From positions 66,585,188-66,649,187 of the forward strand of contig CM067370.1 in assembly GCA_034401795.1 (NCBI GenBank): a stretch of DNA of 64,000 nt, read 5' to 3'. The stretch comes from Chaetoderma sp. LZ-2023a. Its lineage: Eukaryota; Mollusca; Caudofoveata; Chaetodermatida; Chaetodermatidae. A program made the position numbers and the translations under genes. Position 1 is the stretch's first letter; each line of letters begins with the position of its first letter. The notes beneath the pieces were generated by a model that worked only from the letters and a program-made list of their open reading frames with translations, made no database searches and was not told the DNA's origin. Positions 33,961 through 46,261 of this stretch are shown one piece after another.

Positions 33961-34116
<156 letters not shown>

Positions 34117-34401
34117 GCAAAAACAATAGAACGTAGAAACATGATGGTACAACTAGGCTGCCATACTTTTTGTCCCCGCGTTAGCTGACATAATTCCAAG
34201 TACGAAATGCACATGCATGCATGACTTCACGCCGCTTGATGTCCGTGCGTGGCGGGAAACAGCACACGTGTTCAGTTATGTAAAAGTCCAGTTTGAGGTG
34301 TAGAACATTACATACAGATTTAGGCGACAAGATTAGGAATTTTGTGTTCATGACCGTGGTTTATTTGTACAGAGAGAATTAGCTCTTGATTGTGAACCGC
34401 T

Positions 34402-35427
34402 ATGGCAAGACGAAGGTTAAGTGATCGTGTGAAATGGCAAATCATAGGCATGCATACCACTGGTATGTCATGCAGAGAGATTGGCAGACAGCTGAACATT
34501 AACCATACTGTAATCAGTCGTTTGATTGCAAAACATGGGCAAACTAACGAGGTGAAGGACAGGCCTAGATCTGGAAGACCGAAGAAGACTACTGCCCTTG
34601 ATGATCGAGCCCTAGTACGCCTTGTTAGGAGATCTCCATTCACCAACAGCAGAGTGCTCAGCCAGCAATGGGAAACGAGCAATAGAGTGTCAATGTCTAT
34701 CGTCAAAAGGAGACTGTATGCTGCTGGCATGAAAGCTAGGAGACCTGTCAGACGTCCTCTCCTCACTGCACACCACAAAGAGGAGCGTCTGAGGTGGTGC
34801 AACGAAAGAAGACACCGGAACATGAGATCCTGGAGACGGGTACACTGGTCCGATGAAAGTCGGTTCCTGCTTCATGCCACAGATGGTCGAACTCGTGTAT
34901 GGAGGTCCAGACGCACGGCGTACGACCAACGTAACATCATGGAAGAAGTTCCATTTGGTGGAGGTTCCGTTATGATATGGGGGTGCATCTCATTTGATTG
35001 TAAGCTGGATCTGTTGACTGTACCTGGAACACTAAATGGACAAAGATATCAAGATTCCATACTGGATAGAGTTGTGGTCCCTCATTTTGTAAATCATGCA
35101 CCTGGAACCCACCCTATATTCATGGATGACAACCCCAGACCACATCGTGCTAGAGCTGTGCATGAATACCTCCGCCAGAATGCCATCGAAACCATACCAT
35201 GGCCAGCAAGGAGCCCTGACATGAACCCTATTGAGCATATCTGGGACATTTTGGGAAACATGGTGAGAAGGAGGGATCCTCCTGTGCAGAACCTACAGGA
35301 ATTAACAGACGCACTCCATCTTGAATGGCAACGAATACCACAATGGCGTATCAGTCGGTTGGTGACCAGCATGAGACGTCGTGTCCAGTCCGTCATCCAG
35401 GCACAAGGTGGATATACCCAGTATTAA
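34402..35427 (+). CDS. Tc1-like transposase, 341 aa, DD34E
   Basis: It catalyses cut-and-paste transposition at TA. The N-terminal ~110 residues hold a paired-type double helix-turn-helix (SCREIGRQLNINHTVISRLI) with an AT-hook-like RPRSGRPKK between the halves. The catalytic core has D151 (WSDESRF), D243 (FMDDNPRPH) and E278 (MNPIEHIW): exactly 34 residues separate D243 and E278, the Tc1 DD34E signature. A GGGSVMIWGC box is present. Length fits the family (about 340). It starts at the ATG at 34402, ~310 bp inside the left TIR, and stops at TAA 35425-35427. No stops or shifts, so it may be functional. Confidence 0.97.
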   Translation: MARRRLSDRVKWQIIGMHTTGMSCREIGRQLNINHTVISRLIAKHGQTNEVKDRPRSGRPKKTTALDDRALVRLVRRSPFTNSRVLSQQWETSNRVSMSIVKRRLYAAGMKARRPVRRPLLTAHHKEERLRWCNERRHRNMRSWRRVHWSDESRFLLHATDGRTRVWRSRRTAYDQRNIMEEVPFGGGSVMIWGCISFDCKLDLLTVPGTLNGQRYQDSILDRVVVPHFVNHAPGTHPIFMDDNPRPHRARAVHEYLRQNAIETIPWPARSPDMNPIEHIWDILGNMVRRRDPPVQNLQELTDALHLEWQRIPQWRISRLVTSMRRRVQSVIQAQGGYTQY

Positions 35428-35725
35428 TAATGACAGTCTCAAACTCGTGCACAGATGTTAAACTTCGTTTTCAGACACCATTAATGACAATCTAGCCACG
35501 TGTGTCAACTGTAGGGCAATAGTTGTCAGTTGTGTCAACGTAACCATATTCAGGCCTCGTTTTCAAGTTCAAACAAAAACATACAGTGTTTCCCCACCAT
35601 CATAATCAGCATTTCTCTAGTTGCATTATTACCTCTTGCACTAAGATGGATGGGTACATAAATGTTTATGCTATTGCTTTCTTCATAGCACATGAATATA
35701 CCCTCGCATGTGCGTAAAAATAGGG

Positions 35726-35749
35726 TGGTGCTTAACTTTTGCACAGGTG
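35726..35749 (-). repeat. Tc1 right terminal inverted repeat
   Basis: Perfect complement of the left repeat, followed by TATATATATAT. Confidence 0.95.
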
Positions 35750-35815
35750 TATATATATATTGGTGTCACCCATGCTATTTTCTGGAGAACTGTGGCGGGA
35801 AACTGTTACTTAGGA
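35750..35815 (-). mobile_element. continuation of the split LINE beyond the Tc1 element
   Basis: On the minus strand FPATVLQKIAWVTPIY corresponds to IFPSKLKIVHVTPIY of the 4.6-7.9-kb LINE, directly before the KAK that resumes across the TA tract at 33956. This places the TA tract and Tc1 inside one LINE copy. Confidence 0.75.
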
Positions 35816-36605
35816 TAGGATTACTTAGGATGATTCTATGAACTCAGGCTTGTGTAGCCTTTATGCTCGCTTCTTCGTTTATCACTGTTGGGTACGACTC
35901 ACTCACATGACTACCTGATGATTTGACTTCTGCTGTAATGTCGTAATTTACTTCCAGCTTTTCTCAAAACATGTCCTACCGCAAACAGAACCTCTGCACT
36001 AGAATTTACTACATATTCCAACAGGCTATTCTGTAGGTCCACAAGTCTGCCAGTGAATGAGTATTTTCTTATGCCTCAGGATCTTGAAGGCCTCTATCAT
36101 AAAGAACATTTGAATTTGACTGAACAGGCCACACGTATACTAGCCAATACAGTAGACTGGTCTTTGAAGTATCCTGTATATAGGCAAGAACATGCTTCCA
36201 ATTATCGGTAGATATGTCTCTGCTTCCACGTCTGCACTTTGTGGTTGCATGAAGAGACACTAGCATAGAGGATGAGAGTTGGGTAGAGATAAACACAGAA
36301 AATGAAAACAACAGCAATATGACCATCATCTGCAACATTTTCCAGCATTAAGATATCCTTTCCTATATATGGAGCCCATACAGTCGCTGCATTTTGAGAT
36401 GTGATCTCACAAGTGCTTTGAACAGACAACTGAACATCTCTTCATCAAGGTACGTAAACCATCATCTAATCAGGCCGTCTGCCTGTATATGGGCTTTAAG
36501 GGTCGTTTTTGATATGCACATGTGCAGTACTATATAAGTTGATAAGTTATTAAATCATATTTAATTTCTATTTTATCTACATGTTTTTACCGACATGCCT
36601 TCAAC
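35816..36605. other. no recognisable gene
   Basis: A+T-rich. Short minus-strand frames (36069-36429) have no family signal. Confidence 0.5.
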
Positions 36606-36609
36606 ACTT

Positions 36610-37105
36610 TGTCCAGGTTAACGTCCTTTGTTAGTCATTAAAATTCCCCATTATTATCACACATGTAAAGCTTTGCCATTATTTCCTTAACGGAAGCCAA
36701 TTCTCTGCTAAAATCATCTACAGTTCTCTTTGGACTCAAGCAGGGCAAGTATGCTCCAAGGAGAGCCAGCATTCCCGGTGTAGTGTTCATTGTAAAGCTA
36801 GATATTCTCTCAGACTCATCATGTAATGCTTCAATGGTGTGATCAATAGATGTATGCCATAACTATCAGATACTCATTTGACCACAGGGTTTACATGACC
36901 AAGGAATTGGATTGTCCTGGTCATAAGTTCTGAAGTCTGATATAATTCCTGCCATATCAATCCTGCTTGACATTACTTCTGCCTCAAACTTATGCAAGCA
37001 GCGCTCCTGAATTATCACCATATGGTTATGCCATACCCGCTACATCAGTGCTTCCAGGTTACTAGTGTAGTCAGGTATATTATATGTAACTATGCGAATA
37101 TTGGG
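36610..37105 (-). mobile_element. LINE endonuclease relic
   Basis: Minus-strand pieces read NIRIVTYNI near 37100, EALHDESERISSF, then LLGAYLPC and DDFSRELASVKEIMAKLY, the pattern of the middle of an APE-type LINE endonuclease, with several stops. It lies 3' of the RT relic at 37.7-39.1 kb on the same strand, the wrong order for one element, so it is a separate copy. Confidence 0.6.
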
Positions 37106-37690
37106 TGTCGTGATGCATTTACACACACAGAAGCTAACTGGGCCTTGTGAACGTGTATCTACATGAATTCCACCTTGCTTACATACTACTTCAGTTTTGC
37201 TTTTATACTCCATCACTCATCTAAACATGATTGTCTTCAGCATTGTCCATTGGCCTCTCTTCTGTGGAACAAACTACGCTACCACCATTCACTGTCTCGC
37301 AATGCATTGATGCCTCACTGTTGTACCAGCTTTCTGGCTGTGCCTCCCATCCTACCATATTAACAGACTCCATCTCCCTGCTCGCATAAACCAAATTCCT
37401 CTACATACTGTGCATTTATATTTACCATATTTCATATCGCATCTATCTTACCTGCACCCTTGTGTCATCCTTCATTACCTCAACACTCTTGTGATTGATT
37501 CCATCTGATGTTGCCAATCATCATCCACAACAAGTGTGTCTCTATCCATCATTAAAAGCTCTTTCTCTTTCTGCATTTCTCTGTTAGCCAAGGCGATTAG
37601 AAGATCCACTGGCTGATTCATAAAGCAATCAAACGAGTTCACATCACTACACAAGCCCCTCTCTTCAGCCCCGAGTATATGTGTTCAGCA
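37106..37690. other. no recognisable gene
   Basis: Low-complexity pyrimidine-rich stretches on the plus strand and no supported ORF. Confidence 0.4.
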
Positions 37691-39130
37691 TATCTCCTCT
37701 TAGTTAAATATCATTCCTCTGACACCATTTCAATAGCAGAAGATGACATCTGCTGGTCTATGTCTAGTTTAGGCAATCCGTGATTCATAAAGCAGTCATC
37801 AAAGTCCACATCACATGTTGTGACTCCCGTGTAGATTTCGATAGGGATGTCGACAAGGTCATTCATGATACGGTATGTCATTGTTGATCTCGTTGTGGAC
37901 TGTTTTTTCTGTAGATTGTCCCATTCTAACTCACGAAACATTTTTGCGATGCTACTGTGTCTCTGGTAGTCACTACGAGTGAAGTGAACTCTGAGATCCT
38001 GGATCAGTTTAACTTTTTATGTTTTTCTGAGTGTGGGGAGACCAGACGCTAGATGCATATTTTAGGATGGGCTGAATCATGGTTGTGAAGCATTGTGACT
38101 TTATGCTCTTTGGACAGTGTTTGATGATGCGCTGGAGAAAGGCAAGTGCACCAATGGCCTTCTTGACTGTGATGTCCATATGGTAGTCCCAAGATATGTT
38201 ATCTGAGATGTTCACTCCACGGTACTTATCAGGGCTCAAAGGTTGTGGATATGGTATTCTGCTGGTACTTTGGACGACTTTTTGGTGATCTGGAATACTT
38301 GACACTTGGATGGGTAGAGCTCCACAAGCCATTTATTCTGCCATGCCTAACCTGTCTAGATCTTGCGGCAGAGCATATGTATCAATAGCAGACTTCACGA
38401 CTCTGTAAACTATGCACCCATATGCAAAGAGACGTTCAATTGTTCCACCAGATATGCATTCAGACAGGCCATTGATGAAAAGAAGGAATAATATGGGTCA
38501 CAAATCTGATCCTTGAGAGACACCTGATATCACATTTTCTGTCTTGAATTTGACTCCGCAGATAATAACCACATGCGTTTGATCAGATAAGAATTAAGTC
38601 CCTGACCCACTTACTTTGATTCTTCGGATGCCATAGAACTCAATCTTTTTACCATGTGTTTGTGAGGAACTTTATTAAATGATTTGGAGAAATCAAATAT
38701 AATGCGATCGATTTGGAGTCCATTTCTTGTATTCTGGGTGAGGTCATTTGCTGTGAGAAATTAGCTAGGTGTCACTTTCTAAAACTATGGTGTGCAAAAT
38801 TTAGGATCTTATGAGAGTCTAGGTGTCTCGTTATGTTGCTACAAACTATGTCTATGTGTTCTAATGGTTTATAGCATACAGATGTTAGAGAGACGGGTCT
38901 GTAATTGCGGGCCTTATTACGATCTCCTTTCTTGAAGATTCGAACCACAAGCGCCTTTTTGCAGTCAGCTGGGATTTAGCCCTGACTCACATAATGCCCA
39001 CAGGCGCATTGCAGTCACATCTCTTTATCAAAGGTCATTGAGAAGGAGATGCTTAAACGGACCAGACTAGCCATTGGTTTCAAGCAGGGTATGCATACGT
39101 TCAGATTCACAAATAGTTGTTCCTCAGTTC
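37690..39130 (-). mobile_element. CR1/L2-like LINE reverse-transcriptase relic
   Basis: On the minus strand: KKALVVRIFKKGDRNKARNY then RPVSLTSVC near 38960-38880, FDFSK-like and a Gly-Val-Ser-Gln-Gly-Ser motif near 38500-38530, then 38332-38009 (intact 107 codons: KYRGVNISDNISWDYHMDI, QPILKYASSVWSPHT) and 37941-37711 (FRELEWDNLQKKQSTTR). Many stops and shifts. The YADD position reads YGC, so the catalytic Asp pair is lost. Confidence 0.8.
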
Positions 39131-39153
39131 ATGCAGACGTATTAATTCGCTAA

Positions 39154-39715
39154 ATGTATATGAGGCAAAGGATAAAAGAGTACCAATATATACAACTTGG
39201 ATCATGTCAATCTGGCTTTAAATGCGGACACAGTTGCGCAGACATTGTATGGACTCAACGCATGCTTGTGTCAGTAGTCATTCCAATCACTGGGCATTCC
39301 ACAAAATGGGCATTGGCATATCATGATCCTCCAACACAATTAAACAGTCAAAGATCTTAGATGCACTACACCAGGCCAGTTACAATGAAGCTGAGCTGCG
39401 ACTAGTGACAATACTGCTTGCAGACACCAAGCTGAGCGTATAAGTAAAAAACAATGAAGTCAGCAGAGTTTGAGACATCAATCAGCTCCACACAGGGAGC
39501 TCGGCTATCCCCTGTGATTTTTACCTGTTGCCTTATTGCTGTATAATTCCACAACACCAACCGCCACTCGCCGCAAAAAAGGTTATGTTAATACAACGCA
39601 ACCTGCATATTTTTAATGTTGTATATTTGTTACAGCTGGGGAGCTCAAAAGGCAGCTCTAGAGAACTTGATGTTGCATAATTTCCAACGATGTACTGGTG
39701 ATTGACATGGCTTGA
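39154..39715 (+). mobile_element. RTE-like LINE relic, copy 1 (internally deleted)
   Basis: It encodes CQSGFKCGHSCADIVWTQRM, then ELRLVTILLADTKLSVKVKN and LSPVIFTCCL of an RT, and after a deletion the SWGAQKAALENL stretch matching the later C-terminal part found at 49900-50000. Stops occur throughout. Related copies lie at 40.8-41.6 and 48.7-50.3 kb. Confidence 0.75.
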
Positions 39716-39965
39716 TAGGTGATGGAAATGAATCATCATTCTGGAATGTGATGACTTCCATTCCCCCTGTTGCATAGATGTTTGATAAGTGAGCGGAAGT
39801 TAGACTGGAAGTGGTGACATTACCGCTTCCTGGTAACTATGTAGCCTACATAGCTCGATAGGCGACGGAAATAAGTCTTCAGACTGAAATGTGCTGACTT
39901 TCGTTTCCACTGTTGCATGGATGTACGATTAAAGAGTGGAAGCTACACAGGAAGTGGTGATGTCA
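39710..39965. repeat. tandem pair of ~120-bp diverged units
   Basis: 39710-39830 and 39853-39965 share the order GATAGGYGAYGGAAAT, CTTCCATT/CTTTCGTTTCC, TGTTGCATRGATG and GGAAGTGGTGA, period ~143 bp. Confidence 0.6.
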
Positions 39966-40795
39966 TCAATTCCTGTCAATTCCAGTCAGAGTGGATTTAT
40001 TTGAGAAGAAAGAGTTTAATGCATGACATTTGAGATAAGACCATTGTCTAAAGAAGCAGGTAACAAAAGTTATATAAAAACAAAATGAAGATATAGCTAT
40101 CAAATATTTTTATTCTTCACGTGTTTAGTGTTAACTTTAGTGGGTCTAGTTAGTGGTGAGGTACGCTATTATGGCTATGTGATAGATGAAACTCACGAAC
40201 ATTGGCCTGGGGTTATCAAGAAACATTCTATTTCCATTGTCAGAGTTGGATGGACTATAATTGATTAATTTCTAGCCAATTTCTGAAGACAGTTGCGTCT
40301 TTATCCAGGTCGTGTCGTGGTAATCAATGGTGGTGGGCTATTCCTAAGTCAGGGATAATGTATTTTTAACACCCCACCCAGAATGATTGACTGTAGAGAA
40401 TTTAAAAACCCTGTTGAAATGAACATTGTCTCGCATCAATATGAAAATAAGTATCTCTAAATAATGACTAGACATAGGGTAGCTTTTTGAAAAAGGAAAT
40501 GCTTCAGGTTAAACTGTATGAACAGATGGAAATCCACAAGAACAATGACTAGACATCAAGTCGTTTTTCTGAGCCTGGTGCTTTTTTCAGCAGGTTTATA
40601 AAGCTTGATTGGTGATGAAGATTCTTCAGTAACTGAATAGATATCGCATAACGTTTTAGGACATCATTTTTTGTGAGTATATTTAATCAGCTTAGAGTAC
40701 TAACCACTGCTTCTCCAGATATTAAATTCATTAAACTTGTTCGACAAAAATTTGATTGTCTCTCATATAAAATTATTATTTTTGGATAATAACAT
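39966..40795. other. no recognisable gene
   Basis: A+T-rich with no ORF or clear repeat. Confidence 0.5.
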
Positions 40796-41590
40796 TATTA
40801 TGCAATAACATTCTGCACCACATCAGCGAATGCGTAAAAGATCTTGCGAAGGATTCGGTCAGCCCGATCCCTAAGAGTTACTGACTGCTGTGAAAGACAC
40901 ATTATCGTGACTGGCCAGGTCAAAGACGAGGCAATCCTAGAATGGTTCAAGGAACAGATTACTGACCACGATGATGAGGAGCCCTTGCACCCATTCTCGC
41001 GAGCCCGCAGACCATTACTAACAGCAATTAAAACAGTAGAAGTTGAGAAGGCACTCAAATCCCTGAAAAACTGGACGTTCATCCAGACCTGGTGGCATGA
41101 GCAATGAACTATTCAAGTACGCATGTGACATTATGTCAAAATCGATCACGCACCTAATCAATTCAGCTTTTATGCACCATCGTCCCATCATGCTGTAGGC
41201 CAACAGGGAGATGGTCTATCCCCTGTGCTTTTCACTTGGTACCTTGCTGCTGCAATGAAATTATGTGGGGAAAATTCCACAAGAGCAACCTCCCCCCACC
41301 CCAGTGTCCATATTGGACATGACACTAGAGCTGGAATATGCCGACGATGTGCACTTCATAGACGAACTCCTCCCTATAGCTGCAAGCAAACTAAAAGTTG
41401 AACATGTTTTTATAAACGAGTCCAAAACAGTGTTCACCCACATATACCTATCTACAAAGCATAAAACTAAAGAAACTGACGATCCATAGAGGAAAAGTAC
41501 AATCCAGGGCTCACTTCTTTGTAATACTGCTGTCATCGCGGCACACTGCGTCATGGGGAACACCGCAATATGGTTGCTATGAAGGAGCGG
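40796..41590 (+). mobile_element. RTE-like LINE relic, copy 2
   Basis: Its start (AACATTCTGCACCACATYARCGAATGC) matches 49150 onward in copy 3. It encodes VEKALKSLKNW, a deletion, then GDGLSPVLFTWYLAAAMK near 41207-41260 and LELEYADDVHFIDEL with the RT catalytic YADD at about 41337-41348. It ends against the GATG minisatellite. Confidence 0.8.
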
Positions 41591-41599
41591 CCAGGACGG

Positions 41600-43200
41600 A
41601 ATATAAAGTTGAGGTTAGGTGGTGTGGAATTGTGTGGGATGATGTGGATGAGATATCATGTCTTGAGGCCGCTTACGATGGGATGAGTTATGATGTGGAT
41701 ACGATGGGATAACATGAGATGAGGTGATGGGATAGAGTGCGATAGGATATGGTGAAATTGAATGACGTGCGATGAGATGAGCCGAGATGGGATAAGAGGA
41801 GTTACGATGAGGTAAGATATGGAGATCTGAGATGATGTGGTCTGAGGTGAGGTTAGGAAAGATGAGTTACAGTGATGTGGTGCAATATATGGAGATGGGA
41901 AGGCATGGCGTGGATGCGGTGACGTAATTGGTGTTGTTGGTGGGCGTTGGATGGTAATTTTGGGGTTTGGAGATGTTAATAAGTTGGAAAGGGATGAAAT
42001 GAGATAAGGTAAATTGTGGGATGTGGTGACAGAGTAGAGTGGGATGGGACGAGGTGGGATTCATTGAGGTGAGATGGGATGAAACGCAATTGGATTGAAT
42101 GAAATGAGATTAGTTCAGACAAATAAGGAGGCGAGGTACGGAGAGCTGTGATGACGTGGTCTGGTGTTAGGTGACGAAACGCGAGTTACAGTGATGTGGT
42201 GTGAAAAATGGGGTGAGATGGAGTGGCTTTGGTGTGGTGGCATATTTTTTAGTGGGTGGGTTTTATGATGTTTGTGGTTGACGAGAGATGGGGTGATGTT
42301 AAATGGATAATGGAGAGGTACTGACAGGTAAGATATGGTCATGTGATGGTAGGCTGTGCTGGTTGTGCTTAGAATGAATATATAACCATCCACTCCCAAC
42401 CCCATACCCACCACTCATACCAGTGAGGTGAAGTTAGATGGAAATAGGAGGAGAGAGACGATGGTGAGGTGAGACGTGGGAGGGAGATATGAGGAGGGTG
42501 CTGATGTGAGATGGGATGGAGATGAGATTAGACGAGTTTGGTTGATGAGGTATGGTAGGATGTGAGGAGTTGGCATGAGATGAGAACAAATTGGATGAAA
42601 AGAGATGGAAGAACATTGTATGAGATAAGGTGGTGTCACGTGGCATGAGGCATGGTAGAATGACCTGAGATGAAATGGTTGGGATGAGATGAGGTCAGAT
42701 GCAGAGATGGGATTTGAAGATGGGAAGGCATGGTATGAAATGGGCGGGTATATAAAGTTGAGGTGAGGTGACGTGGGATGATGTGGTTGAGATGGGGTGT
42801 TTTGAGGTTTGATGATATGAGATGAGTTATGATGTGGATAAGGTGTGAATGGATAACATGAGATGAGGTAGGATAAGGTGATGGTATAGAGTGAGATAGC
42901 ATAAGGTGGGCCGGGATGAGGTGGGATGGGATGAAGCGAGATGGGATAAGGAGATGAGATGGTGTAGTCTGATAACTGTGAGGTTAGGAAAGGTGAGTTA
43001 CAGTGATGTGGTGCAATAGTTTGGGCTGGGAAGGGGTGGCTGGACATGGTGAAGTCGTTGCCATGGTTGGTGGGTGTTGGATGGTGATATTGTGGTTTGG
43101 ATGAGGGGCAGGGTGGGTTGGTTGGTGGGATAGTATACGATGGTGATATGAAGTGAATAATGGAGAGTAGAGGTGCGGTAACATACGTTAGTGATGGTAG
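41600..43200. repeat. GATG/GGTGAGATG-type minisatellite, 1.6 kb, higher-order
   Basis: The plus strand is almost C-free, built from GATGAGATG-, GGTGATG- and GGGATGAGAT-like units. A higher-order copy begins at 41602 and again at 42751 (TATAAAGTTGAGG in both), and TGGTGCAATA recurs at about 41879 and 43010, a period of ~1.13-1.15 kb; GTTACAGTGATGTGG also recurs at 41866 and 42185. The Ser/His/Pro-rich minus-strand ORFs are readings of the repeat. Confidence 0.92.
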
Positions 43201-43389
43201 ATTGCATGGAATCCTATAAGGATTCTTTTGAGGGTATGCACTCCAAAGTCCAGCATGGGACCTCCAAAAGTAAGGTCAGTCCGTCCCATGGATAACGGAA
43301 TGTGTATGTCCAAGCTGACCTGTGAGATTGATAAACCCATTTATTATTGTCGTGACGGTATTGTAGTTATCAGCTGTAGAGTTTGGAAT

Positions 43390-45390
43390 GGCGGCCATCC
43401 CTAAGGAAGTAATGGGCTGTCAATATGCCTCATGGTGGCCACTAGTGTCTAATCTTGCCAAGACCCATGTGATTTTGGATAATTTAGCTTCCTCTCTGCT
43501 TATGCTGCGGCCAAACCAATCACTCGCTTCAAAAGTTGGTGTATCCTTAAATACTGGAATTACCCTTGTTCCAATTGGCATTTTTGCCAAATCAATAGTA
43601 TGCAGATGCTCCGCAACATCTTTCTTTAAAGCTTTGCCCTATCATTTGAATAACTGCAGGTCTTGCTGGAGCTGGGTCTCGCTGCCACGCATTCCATTGC
43701 ATAGAGTGAACCCTTCCCTGTCCTCCGATATTGTCCTCTATGAAATCAATATTGTCGACAGATCCAAGGATCAATCTGTCTCGTTCATAAGGCACCAAAG
43801 TCTCTGGAATGGAAAGGCGCCCATTCAGTTCAAATTTTGCTAGAATTTCATTTGCAATCGTAGTATTCATTCTTCTTATTGTATCTATTCGACTGTGTTC
43901 CCTGCATTATAAAACAACTCCACAAGTTTCTCAGATCTACTCGCTTGATTTAGGGTCAAGCCTAATTCTACATGTTTTGGCGTTAGTTTTCTACCCTTTG
44001 ACACTAAGAACATGATATCTTGAGCTATGCTATAAATGTTCTGCTTCATTTTTGCATTTTCCTCTTTATTTTAAGCAGTGTCAAGAACAGATATTCCGCC
44101 AAAAAGGTCATTGAGAAAAAGATATAGGGTGCTTTTGATTGGCCTAGTGTTATAACACTACCGTTGGGTTGTTGTCATGGTATGATTATGACGTTTTTAC
44201 GAAAATTCCTTTGCACAAGTTCTGCGCCACTCTTGTTGTGACGTCAGATGCATTCAATTATGACACTGTAATCATGTCAGGCCAACAACCCTGTTAACGA
44301 ACATTATGGGCCTTTACTGTGTCAATACTGAGCAGCCCAGAACCTGCATTATCACGATTCTTATTAAACTCTGCTAAGCTCGCGCAAATGAATTCAACCC
44401 ATGAATGACAACACTAGCCCAATCGAAAGCGCCCATAGACTGTTCGGTATCACCGCTTCTGCATTTTCCTGTGTGAAGCCTCTCCAACCAAATTGATGTC
44501 TTGGCGGGTTATCAAGATCCTTGTGCAGATGAAGGGAAGAATGAATGCTCTTTTGTAAAATACTATTTGCTATTATATACTGTGATTTGTCGATTGGATA
44601 AATGAGTAGAGACGCATTGGCATCAAGAGGACGCATAATACTGGCTTTTTCTCCAATGCATTTCTGCAGTGTGTCATAAAAGGTTTGGCGCCTAGATATT
44701 TAGCTGTCTGGAACAGGAGCATAGTTTTCTTCACATAATTTCAGATAACACTCCAATATTTCTACCATCTCATAGACGTTAACCAAGGCTAAATCATCAA
44801 GTAGGGGCACAGCATATCTGGTCAAGTCACTTCTGATTTGTTCCTTTTGATCTTCCTCTCAAACTAAATCAGACATTGAGGATGGTATTTTCCACCAGCA
44901 GTGATTAAATCAACAATCCCTGCTAAGCAGACTCTCATGACTAAATCATTCTGTGAAAGGCGAATAATCTTATCTGACAAGTTCATTGTAATTAATGCAC
45001 GGAGCTTAGTGGAATAAATGTTCTGGCAAAACATACACAATTCCCGATTTATTTGGGAGGATCTCCTTGTACTTTGTCGAGATGATAATGATGCACCTAC
45101 TTCTATTAACTTTGGCTCGTCTTCTCTACTATTAAGCTTCTTCCTTAACTATTTCAATTTGCTTTCGCAAGTGAAATTACAATAACAGGACTTGTGCCAC
45201 TTCATTTCAAAATTAATCCAATCATGGTCGCAAATACTCTCGAGTCGAACAATTACAGTGAAGATATCTGTGTCCTTTAGTTTTCTCCTTTCTGCTGCAG
45301 TAGCGGCGATTCTTTTCTTGCCGACATCTGTTCCTGCTCGTAATGATTCACAAGGCCCATCTTCTTGATATATAAGGCATAGCAAACAAT
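43390..45390 (-). pseudogene. decayed relative of the 52-kb nuclease-like gene (N-terminal half)
   Basis: On the minus strand, 45385-45149 encodes a C-x2-(E/Q) to WHKSCYCNF module like CIICQ-WHRNCYAKY at 52.3 kb; around 45050-44880 INRELCMFCQ, LSDKI and VDLITAGGKYHPQC parallel INWAMCMFCQ, VDLIASEAKYHEIC; 44636-44394 has AVIPNSLWALSI for EIIPQSLYWLLR; about 44040-43900 has AQDIMFLVSKGRKLTPKHV for CQDIAHCVSHGRKKMPKHI; and 43870-43592 has VDNIDF for ADNNDI. Many stops and shifts. The nuclease and Cys-rich tail parts are absent, cut near the minisatellite. Confidence 0.8.
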
Positions 45391-45399
45391 CAGTTAGTA

Positions 45400-46260
45400 A
45401 TTAATGGGCTCTCGTGTTTGAGTGTTAAACAGATACTGTGTTCACATTGTCTACATCGATGATACTGGTTTTAAGCTATAGTCAAAGCATTCTGCGGATG
45501 CATGAAGAATAAGTACATGTGGAATAAATGTATATTCGTGAAAATTCAGTTAAAACGCTCTTATTGTTAATAATCAGTTTTCAGTTTGCTTCAATTAACA
45601 TTTTCTCAAATTACCCTGAGCTGTTAATTATTATAAAAATAAGCAATATGTTTCTGTCAATGGCAGCAAATTAATGGCATAGAATTGTATTTGTTTAGTT
45701 ATTTTCTGTTTTACAGCATTATTTTAGTCTCACACACAGCATACATGGATATTCTTGCACCCTGGTTGCGTGATATTGAAAGTGCAACCCTATAAATTTG
45801 ACATTTACATGATATTTGGACCTAGTTTTTTTTACCTTCCAGGTCAAAATCCAGCGTGTTATCCACTCATATCTGAAAGCTTGATATATAGTGATATGTT
45901 CTAGCAAAGATACCAGCTTGTAGCAAAAAATGCCATCCAAAAGTTTTCTAGGCGCTTTTATCAGGCTCAGCTGGCTGACTAAGGGTGCCAAATTGTCACC
46001 CGGTGGATTTGTGATGTGTACACCCCAGAGATACAGAAACAACAATTTTGTTTCTTGCATAACATTAGCTGTAATTTCTACGCACTGTTTTAACGTGTCA
46101 CGTGGGTATTTTATAGAGGGGTGCAAATGAATTAAGTTAGAAACCCATAAATGGGGTATTAAAATTGAACACGCCCTAAATTCAGGGGAGACAAACAAAA
46201 TTTGGGATCAGTCCGGATGTGCCTATCACAGGTGTTTGACATGTTTTCCAAAAAATAGAA
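45400..46260. other. no recognised gene; one unexplained minus ORF
   Basis: A 159-codon minus frame (46198-45719) is longer than expected by chance in A/T-rich DNA but shows no motif or family I recognise. I do not claim it as a gene. Confidence 0.3.
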
Positions 46261-46261
46261 A

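Noticed and set aside
34320-35396. Minus-strand ORFs (up to 167 codons) under the Tc1 transposase
   Set aside because: Antisense shadows of an intact transposase frame.
41867-43207. Several Ser/His/Pro-rich minus-strand ORFs up to 210 codons
   Set aside because: They arise from the C-free minisatellite read in reverse; length follows from lack of stop codons.
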